Assembly: GCF_002005225.1 (NCBI RefSeq)
Contig: NZ_CP019724.1
Location: 1,736,001-1,800,000, forward strand
Length of the DNA: 64,000 nucleotides
Reading direction: 5' to 3'
Origin: Streptomyces pactum
Lineage (GTDB): Bacteria; Actinomycetota; Actinomycetes; Streptomycetales; Streptomycetaceae
Below the pieces are notes generated by a model, which ran no database searches, was not told the DNA's origin, and worked only from the letters and a program-made list of their open reading frames with translations. A program made the position numbers and the translations under genes. Positions 39,738 through 48,031 of this stretch are shown one piece after another (within the stretch, counting starts at the first letter, position 1; every line of letters starts with the position of its first letter).

Positions 39738-41126
39738 TCACGGCGTGGCCGGGGCCCGGGACGCCTCGCTGATCTCCGTGCCGGCCTCCATCGGATGGGT
39801 CACGTCCTCCGCTTCCCGCCCCCGGCCGCCGATGTGGTTGAAGATCAGGTTGAGCAGGACGGCGGCCACACAGCCGGTCGAGATGCCCGAGTCGAGGATG
39901 ATCTTCGCGTTCTCCGGGAACGAGTGGTAGAACTCCGGCGCCGCGATCGGGATGATGCCGACGGCCAGGGACACCGCCACGATCAGGACGTTGTTGTCCT
40001 TGTCCAGGCTCGCCCGGACCAGGGTCTGGATGCCGCTGGCCGCGACCGAGCCGAACAGCACCACGCCGGCGCCGCCGAGCACCGGGCGGGGCACGACGGC
40101 GATGAGCGAGGCGGCCATGGGACACAGGCCCATCAGGACCAGGAAGCCGCCGCCCGCGGCGACGACGTAGCGGCTGCGGATCTTCGTCATCGCGACCAGG
40201 CCGATGTTCTGGGCGAAGGCGCTGCACATGAAGCCGTTGAACAGCGGGCTGATCGCCGAGCCGAGGGTGTCGGCGCGCAGGCCGGCCGCGATGACCTTCT
40301 CGTCGGCCTTGCGGTCCACGATCTCGCCCAGGGCGAGCATGTCGGCGGTGGACTCCGTCATGGAGACCACCATCACCACGCACATGGAGAGGATCGCCGC
40401 GAGCTGGAACTGCGGGGCGCCGAAGTGGAACGGGGTCGGGAAGCCGACGACGCTCGCGTCCGCGACCGGCCCGAAGTCCGTGACGCCGAACGGGATGGCG
40501 ATGAGCGTGCCCGCGACGAGGCCGAGCAGCACGGCGATCTGCTTGACGAAACCGCGGGTGAAGCGTCGCAGGAGCAGGACGATGACGAGGGTGATCGCGG
40601 CCAGGCCCAGATTGGTCGCGGACCCGAAGTCGTCGGCCTCGGGACTGGCGCCCTGGGCCCAGCCGAAGGCCACCGGCAGCAGGGATATGCCGATCAGGGT
40701 GATGACCGTGCCGGTGACGACCGGTGGGAAGAAGCGGATCGCCTTGCTGAAGAAGGGGGCCGCGACGAATCCGAGGAGTCCGGCGACGATGACGGCGCCG
40801 AAGATGATCGGCAACGCGTCGGACTTGTCCTCCGTGGAGGCGACGATCGCGGTCATGGGGGCGACACCGGCGAAGGTGACGCCGTTGACGAAGGGCAGCC
40901 GGGCACCGATCTTCCAGATGCCGAGGGTCTGCAGGAAGGTGGCGAGGCCTGCCGTGAACAGGCAGGCGCCGGTGAGGAAGGTCAGTTCGGTGGCGGTCAG
41001 GCCGATGGCCGCACCGACGATCAGGGGTGGTGCGACGACTCCGGCGTACATGGCGGCCACGTGCTGCAGGCCGGTCGTCGCCATTTTCAGTGGCGGAAGT
41101 TTCTCGTCAACAGGGTGGTCGGCCAC
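39738..41126 (-). CDS. NCS2-family nucleobase (purine/xanthine-type) permease
   Basis: 462-aa polytopic membrane protein starting at GTG 41126. The start region HPVDEKLPPLKMATTGLQHV and LQHVAAMYAGVVAPPLIVG are typical of the uric acid/xanthine branch of NCS2 transporters, as is FVNGVTFAGVAPM. About 12-14 hydrophobic helices are present. The helix-8 region (ESTADMLALGEIVDRK) contains the conserved Glu of the family. It probably imports a purine by proton symport for the deaminase and uricase encoded next. It is paralogous to the permease at 42,891-44,303. Confidence 0.85.
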   Translation of the reverse strand: MADHPVDEKLPPLKMATTGLQHVAAMYAGVVAPPLIVGAAIGLTATELTFLTGACLFTAGLATFLQTLGIWKIGARLPFVNGVTFAGVAPMTAIVASTEDKSDALPIIFGAVIVAGLLGFVAAPFFSKAIRFFPPVVTGTVITLIGISLLPVAFGWAQGASPEADDFGSATNLGLAAITLVIVLLLRRFTRGFVKQIAVLLGLVAGTLIAIPFGVTDFGPVADASVVGFPTPFHFGAPQFQLAAILSMCVVMVVSMTESTADMLALGEIVDRKADEKVIAAGLRADTLGSAISPLFNGFMCSAFAQNIGLVAMTKIRSRYVVAAGGGFLVLMGLCPMAASLIAVVPRPVLGGAGVVLFGSVAASGIQTLVRASLDKDNNVLIVAVSLAVGIIPIAAPEFYHSFPENAKIILDSGISTGCVAAVLLNLIFNHIGGRGREAEDVTHPMEAGTEISEASRAPATP

Positions 41127-41431
41127 GGCGGCGTTCCTCCGGTCGGTTACACGTCGGCTTTGACGTCAGTGTCAGGGAGGTGGTGCTGGTGAGGGGCATG
41201 GGGTACCTCCCGCTCGAGAGAAGTCGAGAGTGGGGGAGGGACCGTGACGGGCCGTTCGGGGAAACGGTGACCGCTCCGGGGGCGTGCACATGGGCGCACG
41301 CCCCGGAGACGGCCGCCGTGGACCCCGCTCGGGTCCACGGCTACCGGCCGGAAGCCGTCCCTTCCGGCCGGAGATCAAGTGGTGTTCAGTTGTGCGTGCC
41401 CCGGCTGCCGGCGGACCGGTGGCCGGGTGGT
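41127..41431. other. Gene-free stretch with a REP-like element and tandem hairpins
   Basis: Positions 41196-41240 contain GGGTACCTCCCGCTCGAGAG followed by a complementary GTCGAGAGTGGGGGAGG. From memory, this is a short interspersed palindromic sequence type common between Streptomyces genes. Three further hairpins follow at 41274-41308, 41316-41340 (10-bp perfect stem, CCGTGGACCC) and 41344-41371 (11-bp perfect stem, CCGGCCGGAAG). The last two are well placed to terminate the minus-strand deaminase transcript. Confidence 0.65.
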
Positions 41432-42820
41432 TCAGTCCTGGGCCGCGATCCGCGCCAGGCGCCGCGCCTCGTCCCGGGTGGAGCGGGCGATGGCGTCCTC
41501 GTCGACCGTGAGCAGCCGGCCGTTCTCGACGATCTGGCGGCCGTTCACGAACGATGCCGTGACCGGGGCCGCGGCGCCGAAGACCAGGGCGGTCACCGGG
41601 TCGGCGATGGAGGAGTGGGCGAGGGTGTCCATCCGCCACAGCACCAGGTCGGCCAGCTTGCCGGGCTCCAGTGAGCCGGTCTCGGCGGCCCGGCCCAGGA
41701 CCCGGGCACCGCCGTAGGTGCCCAGCCGCAGCGCCTCGCGGGCGTTCAGCGCGGCCTCGCGGTGGGCACCGAGGCGGTTGACCAGCAGGGCGCCTCGCAG
41801 TTCGGTGTGGAGTTCGCCGGACTCGTTGGAGGCGGTGCCGTCGACGCCGAGACCGACCGGGACGCCGGCGGCGAGCATGTCGGGGACCCGGGCGATTCCG
41901 GCGGCCAGTCGCGCGTTGGAGGACGGGCAGTGGGCGACACCGGTCCTGGTGCGGGCGAAGGCGGCGATGTCGGCGTCGTTCATGTGGACGCAGTGCGCCA
42001 TCCACACGTCCTCGCCGAGCCATCCGGTGGACTCGAAGTAGTCGGTCGGGCCCATGCCGAACAGCTCGTGGCAGAACTTCTCCTCCTCCACGGTCTCCGA
42101 GCCGTGGGTGTGCAGCCGTACGCCGAGCCGGCGGGCCAGCTCCGCGCCCTGGCGCATCAGTTCGGTGGAGACGGAGAACGGGGAGCAGGGGGCGCCGGCG
42201 ACCTGGGTCATCGCGTCGAAGGAGGAGTCGTGGTGCTGCCTGACGGTGGCCTCGGTGGCGGCGAGCGCGTCGTCCAGGCTCTCCACCGCGAAGTCCGGCG
42301 GCAGGCCGCCGTCGGACTCGCCGCGGTCCATGGAGCCGCGGGCGAGGGTGAAGCGGACGCCCGTCTCGCGGGCGGCGCGGATGATCGCGCCGGACAGGTC
42401 GCCGGAGCCCCGCGGGAAGACGTAGTGGTGGTCCATGGCGGTGGTGACGCCGCCGCGGGCCATCATGGCGAGGGAGCCCTGGGCCGCCGCGTATGCCATC
42501 GGCTCGTCGATGCGCGCCCAGGTCGGGTAGAGCGCGACCAGCCAGTCGAACAGGTTGTGGTCGGTGGCCAGGCCCCGGGTGAGCCACTGGTAGAAGTGGT
42601 GGTGGGTGTTGACCAGGCCGGGGGTGGCCAGGTGGCCGGTCGCGTCGATCCGGCGCGCCACGTTCCCCAGACCCTCGGGTGCCCCTCCCGCGCCGACGGA
42701 CTCGATCCTGTTGCCGGCGAGGACGAGGTGGCCCGAGGCGATCTCGGTGTCGCCCGCGTCCACCGTGGCGATCGCACAGTTCTCGATCACCACGCGCTCG
42801 GCTGCCGATGATGCTGCCAT
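41432..42820 (-). CDS. 8-oxoguanine deaminase-type amidohydrolase
   Basis: 462 aa from ATG 42820. It is an amidohydrolase of the TrzN/AtzB/8-oxoguanine deaminase group. Metal ligands are in GLVNTHHHFYQWLTRGL (HxH), LHTHGSE and MAHCVHMNDADI, and the catalytic region is GLGVDGTASNES. The length and the THHHFYQWLTR element match 8-oxoguanine deaminases, which convert 8-oxoguanine to urate, rather than guanine deaminase. The position between two NCS2 permease genes and upstream of the uricase operon fits urate formation from oxidised or imported purines. Another aminopurine or triazine substrate cannot be excluded. Confidence 0.82.
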   Translation of the reverse strand: MAASSAAERVVIENCAIATVDAGDTEIASGHLVLAGNRIESVGAGGAPEGLGNVARRIDATGHLATPGLVNTHHHFYQWLTRGLATDHNLFDWLVALYPTWARIDEPMAYAAAQGSLAMMARGGVTTAMDHHYVFPRGSGDLSGAIIRAARETGVRFTLARGSMDRGESDGGLPPDFAVESLDDALAATEATVRQHHDSSFDAMTQVAGAPCSPFSVSTELMRQGAELARRLGVRLHTHGSETVEEEKFCHELFGMGPTDYFESTGWLGEDVWMAHCVHMNDADIAAFARTRTGVAHCPSSNARLAAGIARVPDMLAAGVPVGLGVDGTASNESGELHTELRGALLVNRLGAHREAALNAREALRLGTYGGARVLGRAAETGSLEPGKLADLVLWRMDTLAHSSIADPVTALVFGAAAPVTASFVNGRQIVENGRLLTVDEDAIARSTRDEARRLARIAAQD

Positions 42821-42890
42821 GCTGCTTCCTTGTCTTTCGGTGGGGCCCGCGGGCGGGACTGCGTGCCCACGGGGAGGGCACGGCAGGACC

Positions 42891-44303
42891 CTAGGAGGAT
42901 TTGAGTGCCGCAGCCGCGGGACGGCCCCGGGTGCCGAGGTGGTGGAAGAACAGGTTGAGCGAGACCGCGACGAGCGCGCCGGCGCTGATGCCGGAGCCGA
43001 GGACGGTCTGCGCCCAGGCGGGGAACTCGGCGTAGAAGGTGGGCGCGGCCAGCGGGATGATGCCCGCACCGAGCGCCACGGCCACCAGGATGATGTTGGA
43101 GCTGTCGTCGAGGCCGGCCTCGGACAGCGTACGGATGCCGCTGACGGCGATCGAGCCGAAGAGGACGATGCCCGCGCCGCCGAGGACCGGCATCGGCACC
43201 AGGGAGACGACCGCGCCGAGGACCGGGAAGGCGCCGAGGACCAGCAGGGTGGCGCCGGCGACGGCGACGACGTAGCGGCTGCGCACCCGGGTGAGGGAGA
43301 CGACGCCGACGTTCTGGGCGAAGGCGGAGGTGGGGAAGCCGCCGAAGACGGGGCCGACCAGGGTGGCGAGGCCGTCGGTGCGCAGACCGCGGGTGATGAC
43401 CCTGGCGTCGGCGCGGCGGTCGCAGATCTCGCCCAGGGCGAGCATGCCGGCGCTGGACTCGGTCATCAGGACCAGCATCACGATGCACAGCGAGAGGATG
43501 GCCGCGGGCTGGAACTCCGGGGCGCCGAAGGCGAAGGGGGCGGGCAGCGCGGCTAGGGGCGCGGACTTCAGGGCGCTGAAGTCGGCCATGCCGGCCGGGA
43601 CGGCGACCAGGGTGCCGATGAGCAGGCCGAAGAGCAGGGCGACCTGCTTGAGGAACCCCTTGCCGAAGCGCTGGATGACGAGGATGGCGCCGAGGGTGAA
43701 GGCGGCGAGCGCGAGGTTGCGCATCGAGCCGAAGTCGGCGGCGGCCTCGTCACCGCCCTGGGCCCAGCCGACCGGGACCGGCATCAGCGTGACCCCGATG
43801 AGGGTGATGACGACGCCCGTGACCAGCGGCGGGAAGAAGCGGAGCAGCCGGCCGAAGAACGGGCCGACGGCGAGGCAGAAGACGCCGGCGACCATCACCG
43901 CGCCGTAGATGGCGGGGAGTTGGCCGCCGTCGCCGTTGGTCTCGGCGATGGCGAGGATCGGGGCGATGCCGGCGGAGGAGGCGGCGTTGACGAACGGCAG
44001 GCGGTTGCCGACGAAGCCCTTGACGCCGAGGGTCTGGAGCAGGGTGGCGACGCCCGCGATGAGCAGGCTCGCGGCGATCAGCCGGGTGCGGCCCTCGATG
44101 TCGAGTCCGACGGCCTGGCCGATGATGAGCGGAGGAGTGACAACGCCCGCGTACATGGCGGCGATGTGCTGGAGCGCGGCGGGGACGAGCCGCGAGGGGT
44201 GGAGCTTCTCGTCCACCGGGTGCACGGACGTGACGGCGTCCTCTTCGTGCACCGGCGGGGTGGAACCCGGGCCTGTCACGGGCCCTTTCGCAGGCAGTGC
44301 CAT
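42891..44303 (-). CDS. NCS2-family urate/xanthine-type permease
   Basis: 470-aa membrane transporter from ATG 44303. It shares the VHPVDEKLHPSRLVPAALQH start and LQHIAAMYAGVVTPPLIIGQ with the permease at 39,738-41,126; further family residues are FVNAASSAGIAPI and ESSAGMLALGEICDRR. Glutamate in the latter and GQ at the end of helix 1 are typical of uric acid/xanthine transporters. The gene lies between the deaminase and uricase genes on the same strand, but strong hairpins separate it from the uricase gene, so it probably has its own transcript. Confidence 0.85.
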   Translation of the reverse strand: MALPAKGPVTGPGSTPPVHEEDAVTSVHPVDEKLHPSRLVPAALQHIAAMYAGVVTPPLIIGQAVGLDIEGRTRLIAASLLIAGVATLLQTLGVKGFVGNRLPFVNAASSAGIAPILAIAETNGDGGQLPAIYGAVMVAGVFCLAVGPFFGRLLRFFPPLVTGVVITLIGVTLMPVPVGWAQGGDEAAADFGSMRNLALAAFTLGAILVIQRFGKGFLKQVALLFGLLIGTLVAVPAGMADFSALKSAPLAALPAPFAFGAPEFQPAAILSLCIVMLVLMTESSAGMLALGEICDRRADARVITRGLRTDGLATLVGPVFGGFPTSAFAQNVGVVSLTRVRSRYVVAVAGATLLVLGAFPVLGAVVSLVPMPVLGGAGIVLFGSIAVSGIRTLSEAGLDDSSNIILVAVALGAGIIPLAAPTFYAEFPAWAQTVLGSGISAGALVAVSLNLFFHHLGTRGRPAAAALKSS

Positions 44304-44320
44304 GTTCTTTCCTCCGGTGT

Positions 44321-44360
44321 GGCGCGCCCCCGGGCCCGGTCGGCCGGCCGGGGGCGCGCC
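44321..44360. terminator. Hairpin after the uricase gene
   Basis: A 13-bp perfect stem, GGCGCGCCCCCGG with its complement at 44348-44360, separates the uricase gene from the downstream permease gene on the minus strand. Confidence 0.78.
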
Positions 44361-44367
44361 TTCCGCG

Positions 44368-45303
44368 TCAGAGGTTGGTCATGTCGACCGGGATGAGTTG
44401 CTCGGCGCCGTCCCGCAGGATGGTGGCCTCGATCAGGCCGTACGGGCGGTCGGCGGCGTAGTAGACGGCGCCGTCCTTGGCCTCGTTGTCGATCCCGAAG
44501 GGCGACAGGTCCGAGCGGAAGTGGTGCTTGTTGGGCATCGAGAAGCGGATCTCGTCGACCTCGTCGCGGGAGTTCAGCACCCGCACACCCATCTCGAAGA
44601 GGGTCTGCTGGAGCGAGTACGAGTAGGTCTCGGCGAACGCCTGGAGGGCGTGCTTGCGCACCCCGGCGTACGAGCGGTCCCAGTCCGGGGCGTGCGAGTC
44701 GACGCCGTCCCAGTTGTGCCGCCACCAGGTGGAGACGGTGGTGGCGAGGATGCGGTCGTAGTCCTCCTGGAGGGTGGTGTACTTGTCCTTCAGGAAGCCG
44801 AAGAACTCGGAGCTGGTCGAGTTCAGGACGGTCAGGTCCTTGAAGCCGGAGAGCACCTGGACGCCGTGGCCGTCGTAGGTGATCTGCGCGACGCGGGTCT
44901 CCTGGCCCTTGCGGACGAAGGAGTGGGCGATCTCCTCGGAGCCGACGAAGCGGGCGCCGCCCTTCGAGGTCTCGATCCGCTCCCAGGAGTACTCCTCGAC
45001 GCGGATGCGGGCCCGGTGGATGGGCTCGTTGTTGTCCACGAAGTGGCGGGCGAGCTTGACGCCGAGGTCCTCGGCGCTCTCGATGCCGTGCTCCTTGGCG
45101 AAGGCGAACACCGTGTTCTTGGTGGTGTCGGTCGGCAGGACGTTCGCGTTGGACCCGCTGCGGTGGACCTCCTCCATGTCGCCGGAGAGGGCGACGGAGA
45201 CGTTCAGGTCCTTGATGTGGTGCGTGTCGCCGTCACGCGTGATCTTGACAACGCGGTTCTCTGCCTTGCCGTACTGGTTCTGTCCCAGGACGAAACGGGT
45301 CAT
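44368..45303 (-). CDS. Urate oxidase (uricase)
   Basis: 311-aa cofactor-free oxidase that converts urate, O2 and water to 5-hydroxyisourate and H2O2. Family motifs are VLPTDTTKNTVFAFAKEHG with the catalytic Thr, NEPIHRARIRVEEYSWERI, GFKDLTVLNSTSSEFFGF and RFSMPNKHHF. The length is normal for the family. It is the last gene of a three-gene operon, after OHCU decarboxylase and 5-hydroxyisourate hydrolase genes that process its unstable product. Production of H2O2 gives a rationale for the operator shared with the catalase gene at 49,122. Confidence 0.95.
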   Translation of the reverse strand: MTRFVLGQNQYGKAENRVVKITRDGDTHHIKDLNVSVALSGDMEEVHRSGSNANVLPTDTTKNTVFAFAKEHGIESAEDLGVKLARHFVDNNEPIHRARIRVEEYSWERIETSKGGARFVGSEEIAHSFVRKGQETRVAQITYDGHGVQVLSGFKDLTVLNSTSSEFFGFLKDKYTTLQEDYDRILATTVSTWWRHNWDGVDSHAPDWDRSYAGVRKHALQAFAETYSYSLQQTLFEMGVRVLNSRDEVDEIRFSMPNKHHFRSDLSPFGIDNEAKDGAVYYAADRPYGLIEATILRDGAEQLIPVDMTNL

Positions 45304-45310
45304 GTGTCGG

Positions 45311-45712
45311 TCAGCTCCCTCGGTAAACGGAGTAGCCGAACGGGTTGAGCAGCAGCGGAACGTGGTAGTGCTCCCCGGGCACCACCGCGAAGGTGATGGT
45401 GACCTCGGGGAAGAACACGGGCCGGCCGTTCTCGCTGTCCCGGAGCGCGGGGGCGTCCTGCTGGGCCGCGGCTTGTTTCTTGGCGAAGTACGTCTCGGTG
45501 TCGAAGTCGAGCCGTACGTGGGTGGTGCCCTCCGGCAGGGCCGGGAGGTCTTTGCACCGGCCGTCCGCGTCGGTCGCGGAGCCGCCGAGTGTCCGCCAGT
45601 CCGCGTGCTGCCCCGAGCGGGCGGCGAGTTGGACGGCGACGCCCTCGGCGGGGCGGCCGGCGCTGGTGTCCAGGATGTGCGTGGACACGGAGGCGGTGGT
45701 GCTGGTGCTCAT
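45311..45712 (-). CDS. uraH: 5-hydroxyisourate hydrolase (transthyretin-like)
   Basis: 133 aa. The transthyretin-like fold has SVSTHILDTSAGRPAEGVAV at the N-terminus (conserved His in THxLD), Arg in VRLDFDTETYF, HYHVPLLLNPFGYS, and the terminal YRGS signature of the enzyme family, where transthyretins proper differ. It hydrolyses 5-hydroxyisourate to OHCU. It lies 2 nt after the OHCU decarboxylase gene and 7 nt before the uricase gene, clearly in one operon. Confidence 0.93.
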   Translation of the reverse strand: MSTSTTASVSTHILDTSAGRPAEGVAVQLAARSGQHADWRTLGGSATDADGRCKDLPALPEGTTHVRLDFDTETYFAKKQAAAQQDAPALRDSENGRPVFFPEVTITFAVVPGEHYHVPLLLNPFGYSVYRGS

Positions 45713-45714
45713 GG

Positions 45715-46224
45715 TCAGGCGTCCTGTTCGACGAGTCGGGTCAGGCGGATGCGGTTGATCTTCCCCAGTTCGGCGCGGATGATCTCGCGCTCCTGCTCGG
45801 GCGAGTTGCCGATCCGCTCCAGAGCCGCGTCCCGCATCTGCTCGCCGGTCCGGCCGGTGGCGCAGATGAGGAAGACGTGGCCGAACTTGTCCTGGTAGGC
45901 CAGGTTGAGTTCGAGCATCTCCGCCTTGAGTTCCTCGGAGGCGCCGGCCATCCCGGCCTGCTCGCGGGACGAGGTCGGGTCGCCCGGCTCGGGCCGGCCG
46001 ATCGGCGGGTGCCCGGCCATCGCCTCGTCGAGGTCGTCCGCCGTCAGCTCGGCCATGGCGGCGTCACTGGCGGTGTACAGGTCCTCGACGGTGGCGAAGG
46101 GGCGGGCGGCGAGCAGGTGCCGGGCCCACGCCGTGGAGGCACACGCCTCGTGGAGTTCGGCGAGCGCCGCGGACTCCTCACCGGCGTTGAGACGGGCCAG
46201 GCCCGGCGCGGAAGTGGACGTCAC
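45715..46224 (-). CDS. uraD: OHCU decarboxylase
   Basis: 169 aa from GTG 46224 with GGAGG upstream. It is 2-oxo-4-hydroxy-4-carboxy-5-ureidoimidazoline decarboxylase, giving (S)-allantoin. Family residues are the catalytic His in AGHPPIGRP, and FGHVFLICATGRTGEQM followed by RIGNSPEQEREI. It is first in the operon uraD-uraH-uricase gene. The promoter region contains an 18-mer palindromic operator at 46287-46304 that is also present before the catalase gene. Confidence 0.92.
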   Translation of the reverse strand: MTSTSAPGLARLNAGEESAALAELHEACASTAWARHLLAARPFATVEDLYTASDAAMAELTADDLDEAMAGHPPIGRPEPGDPTSSREQAGMAGASEELKAEMLELNLAYQDKFGHVFLICATGRTGEQMRDAALERIGNSPEQEREIIRAELGKINRIRLTRLVEQDA

Positions 46225-46286
46225 GGGAGCCTCCGTGGCCTTGTGCTGGACGGGCGTGCCGATAGCTAACGCCCTCGGAAACAACG

Positions 46287-46304
46287 CGTCAACAGTTTGT
46301 TGAA
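46287..46304. promoter_or_regulatory. Palindromic operator of the uricase operon
   Basis: CGTCAACAGTTTGTTGAA contains a perfect TCAACA-GTT-TGTTGA inverted repeat. The same 18 bases occur, inverted, at 49031-49048 before the catalase gene. It lies about 65 nt upstream of the uraD start. Confidence 0.78.
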
Positions 46305-46320
46305 AATTCGGGGTAACGAA

Positions 46321-46349
46321 AGCCGCCGCCCGGTTACCGGACGGCGGCT
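46321..46349. terminator. Hairpin after the HTH regulator gene
   Basis: AGCCGCCGCCCGG pairs with CCGGACGGCGGCT with one mismatch and a short loop. It is placed 25 nt past the stop of the regulator gene on the minus strand. Confidence 0.65.
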
Positions 46350-46373
46350 CGTCATACGGGGCTCCCGCGCAGG

Positions 46374-46742
46374 TCAGGAGTCCTTCTCGCGGTTGAGGTA
46401 GTTGTAGACGGTGAAGCGGCTGACGCCGAGGGCGCCCGCGACGGTCTCCACTCCGTGCCGCACGGAGAAGGCGCCGCGCGCCTCCAGGGTGCGGACGACC
46501 TCCTGCTTGGCCCGGCGGTCCAGCTCGGCCAGCGGCCTGCCCTGCCGGCGCTCCATGGCGGCCAGGATGTGGTCCAGGGAGTCGGCGAGCTGCGGCAGGC
46601 GTACGGCGACGACGTCGGCACCCTCCCAGGAGAGCACGACGTCGTCCTGGCCCGCCTCGTCCGGCGGGAGCATCTCGCCGCCGATGGCGTCGACCAGCGG
46701 CTTCACGGACGCGATGAAGGGCTCCTCCCCCGGGCCCGTCAC
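46374..46742 (-). CDS. Small HTH regulator, DauR/YheO-like C-terminus
   Basis: 122 aa from GTG 46742. The C-terminal helix-turn-helix has GVETVAGALGVSRFTVYNYL, typical of the DauR/HTH_22 group. The N-terminal part (KPLVDAIGGEMLPPDEAGQD) looks like a shortened PAS-like sensor region. It overlaps the upstream thiamine-binding-like gene as GTGA. It is located next to the uricase operon and could be its regulator through the TCAACA palindrome, but that link is inferred. Confidence 0.7.
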   Translation of the reverse strand: MTGPGEEPFIASVKPLVDAIGGEMLPPDEAGQDDVVLSWEGADVVAVRLPQLADSLDHILAAMERRQGRPLAELDRRAKQEVVRTLEARGAFSVRHGVETVAGALGVSRFTVYNYLNREKDS

Positions 46743-47005
46743 CGCTCACCCTCCCCGGCCACGCTCTCCTCGACCACGTTGACCTGGAGGGAGATCCGGG
46801 TGGCGCCCGCCCGGAGGGACCGGCGCAGCAGCGCGTCCACGGCGGTGAGCACCGCGTCGGCGCCGCCCTCGGCGGTGTTGCCGAACGGGCCGACGTCCAC
46901 CTCGTCCAGCTCCGCGGCCTCGACGACCTCCCGGGCCACCACCGCGTGCGCGGGCGCCTCGTCCAGGTCGAAGGGTTCGGTCGTGAACTCCACTCTCAAT
47001 CGCAC
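46739..47005 (-). CDS. Thiamine-binding-like (MTH1187/YkoF family) protein
   Basis: 88 aa from GTG 47005. It resembles the small ferredoxin-like fold of the thiamine-binding/UPF0045 family: LRVEFTTEPFDLDEAPAHAV, then VDVGPFGNTAEGGADAV and RISLQVNVVEE. The PFGNTAEG segment corresponds to the conserved ligand-side loop. It is translationally coupled to the HTH regulator gene. It might sense a small heterocycle and influence the regulator; this is speculation from coupling alone. Confidence 0.68.
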   Translation of the reverse strand: MRLRVEFTTEPFDLDEAPAHAVVAREVVEAAELDEVDVGPFGNTAEGGADAVLTAVDALLRRSLRAGATRISLQVNVVEESVAGEGER

Positions 47006-47097
47006 CCGGTCAACCTAACGCGCGGTGACCGTTTCCGCCGCCCCCTCTTGACAAGGGTGAAGCCCTGGCGGCAATCTTCCATTAAGCAGAAACGAAC

Positions 47098-47112
47098 TTC
47101 CGTAATACGGAA
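47098..47112. promoter_or_regulatory. TTCCG-N5-CGGAA operator before hyi
   Basis: TTCCGTAATACGGAA is a perfect 7-1-7 inverted repeat 33 nt upstream of the hydroxypyruvate isomerase start. A related copy (TTCCGTATAGCGAAA) occurs before gcl at 53923. IclR-type regulators of allantoin/glyoxylate metabolism (AllR) bind sites of this general form; assignment is from memory. Confidence 0.72.
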
Positions 47113-47144
47113 TCGCGATCGAACGGAAGGGAGCGCGGCACCCC

Positions 47145-47984
47145 ATGGGATTCGCAGACCAGCGCTTCAACGTCAACCTGTCGATCCTCTTCACGGAACT
47201 CCCGCTCCTGGAGCGCCCCGCGGCCGCCGCCGCGGCCGGCTTCACCGCGGTCGAGCTGTGGTGGCCCTGGATCGACTCGCCCACCCCCGAGCAGGCCGAG
47301 CTCGACGCCCTGAAGAAGGCCGTCGAGGACGCGGGCGTCCAGCTCACCGGGCTGAACTTCTACGCCGGCCGGCTGCCGGGCCCCGACCGCGGCGCCCTGT
47401 CGGTCCCCGGCGAGGAGTCGGACCGGTTCCGCGCCAACATCGACGTGGCCGCCGACTTCGCGAAGTCGCTGGGCTGCACGGCGCTCAACGCCCTGTACGG
47501 CAACCGCGTCGAGGGCGTGGACCCGGCCGAACAGGACGGGCTCGCGCTGGAGAACCTGGTGCTCGCCGCCCGCGCGGCCGACCGGATCGGCGCGATCCTG
47601 CTGGTCGAGGCGCTCAACAAGCCCGAGTCGCCGCTGTACCCGCTGGTGTCGGCGCCCGCCGCCGTCGCGGTGGTCGACAAGGTCAACGAGGCCACCGGAC
47701 TGGGCAACGCCAAGTTCCTCATGGACCTGTACCACCTGTCCATGAACGGCGAGGACCTGCCGCGGGTGATCGACGCCTACGCCGCGAAGACCGGCCACGT
47801 GCAGATCGCCGACAACCCCGGCCGCGGCGCCCCCGGCACCGGCTCCCTCCCGCTGGAGGAGCTGCTCGACCAGCTCGGGAAGGCCGGTTACGAGGGGTGG
47901 GTCGGCCTGGAGTACAAGCCGGGCGACAACCCCAGCGCCGCGTCCTTCTCCTGGCTGCCGGCCGAGGCCCGCGCGGCCCGCTGA
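47145..47984 (+). CDS. hyi: Hydroxypyruvate isomerase
   Basis: 279-aa xylose-isomerase-like TIM barrel that interconverts hydroxypyruvate and tartronate semialdehyde. Seen are FNVNLSILFTELPLLERPAA, then VELWWPW, LLVEALNKPESPLYPL (metal-ligand Glu), KFLMDLYHLSMNGEDL and HVQIADNPGRGAPGTG. Length and motifs fit Hyi of the gcl-hyi-glxR pathway. AAGGGAG precedes the ATG. It is followed by the tartronate semialdehyde reductase gene after 47 nt. Confidence 0.92.
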   Translation: MGFADQRFNVNLSILFTELPLLERPAAAAAAGFTAVELWWPWIDSPTPEQAELDALKKAVEDAGVQLTGLNFYAGRLPGPDRGALSVPGEESDRFRANIDVAADFAKSLGCTALNALYGNRVEGVDPAEQDGLALENLVLAARAADRIGAILLVEALNKPESPLYPLVSAPAAVAVVDKVNEATGLGNAKFLMDLYHLSMNGEDLPRVIDAYAAKTGHVQIADNPGRGAPGTGSLPLEELLDQLGKAGYEGWVGLEYKPGDNPSAASFSWLPAEARAAR

Positions 47985-48031
47985 GCGCCGTCCCGCAGGA
48001 ACTCTTCAGAGATTTCAGAGAGGCACCCATC

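Noticed and set aside
39370..39930. Open frame covering the gap before the NCS2 permease gene
   Set aside because: It runs through a terminator hairpin into the antisense of the permease gene and has no recognisable features.
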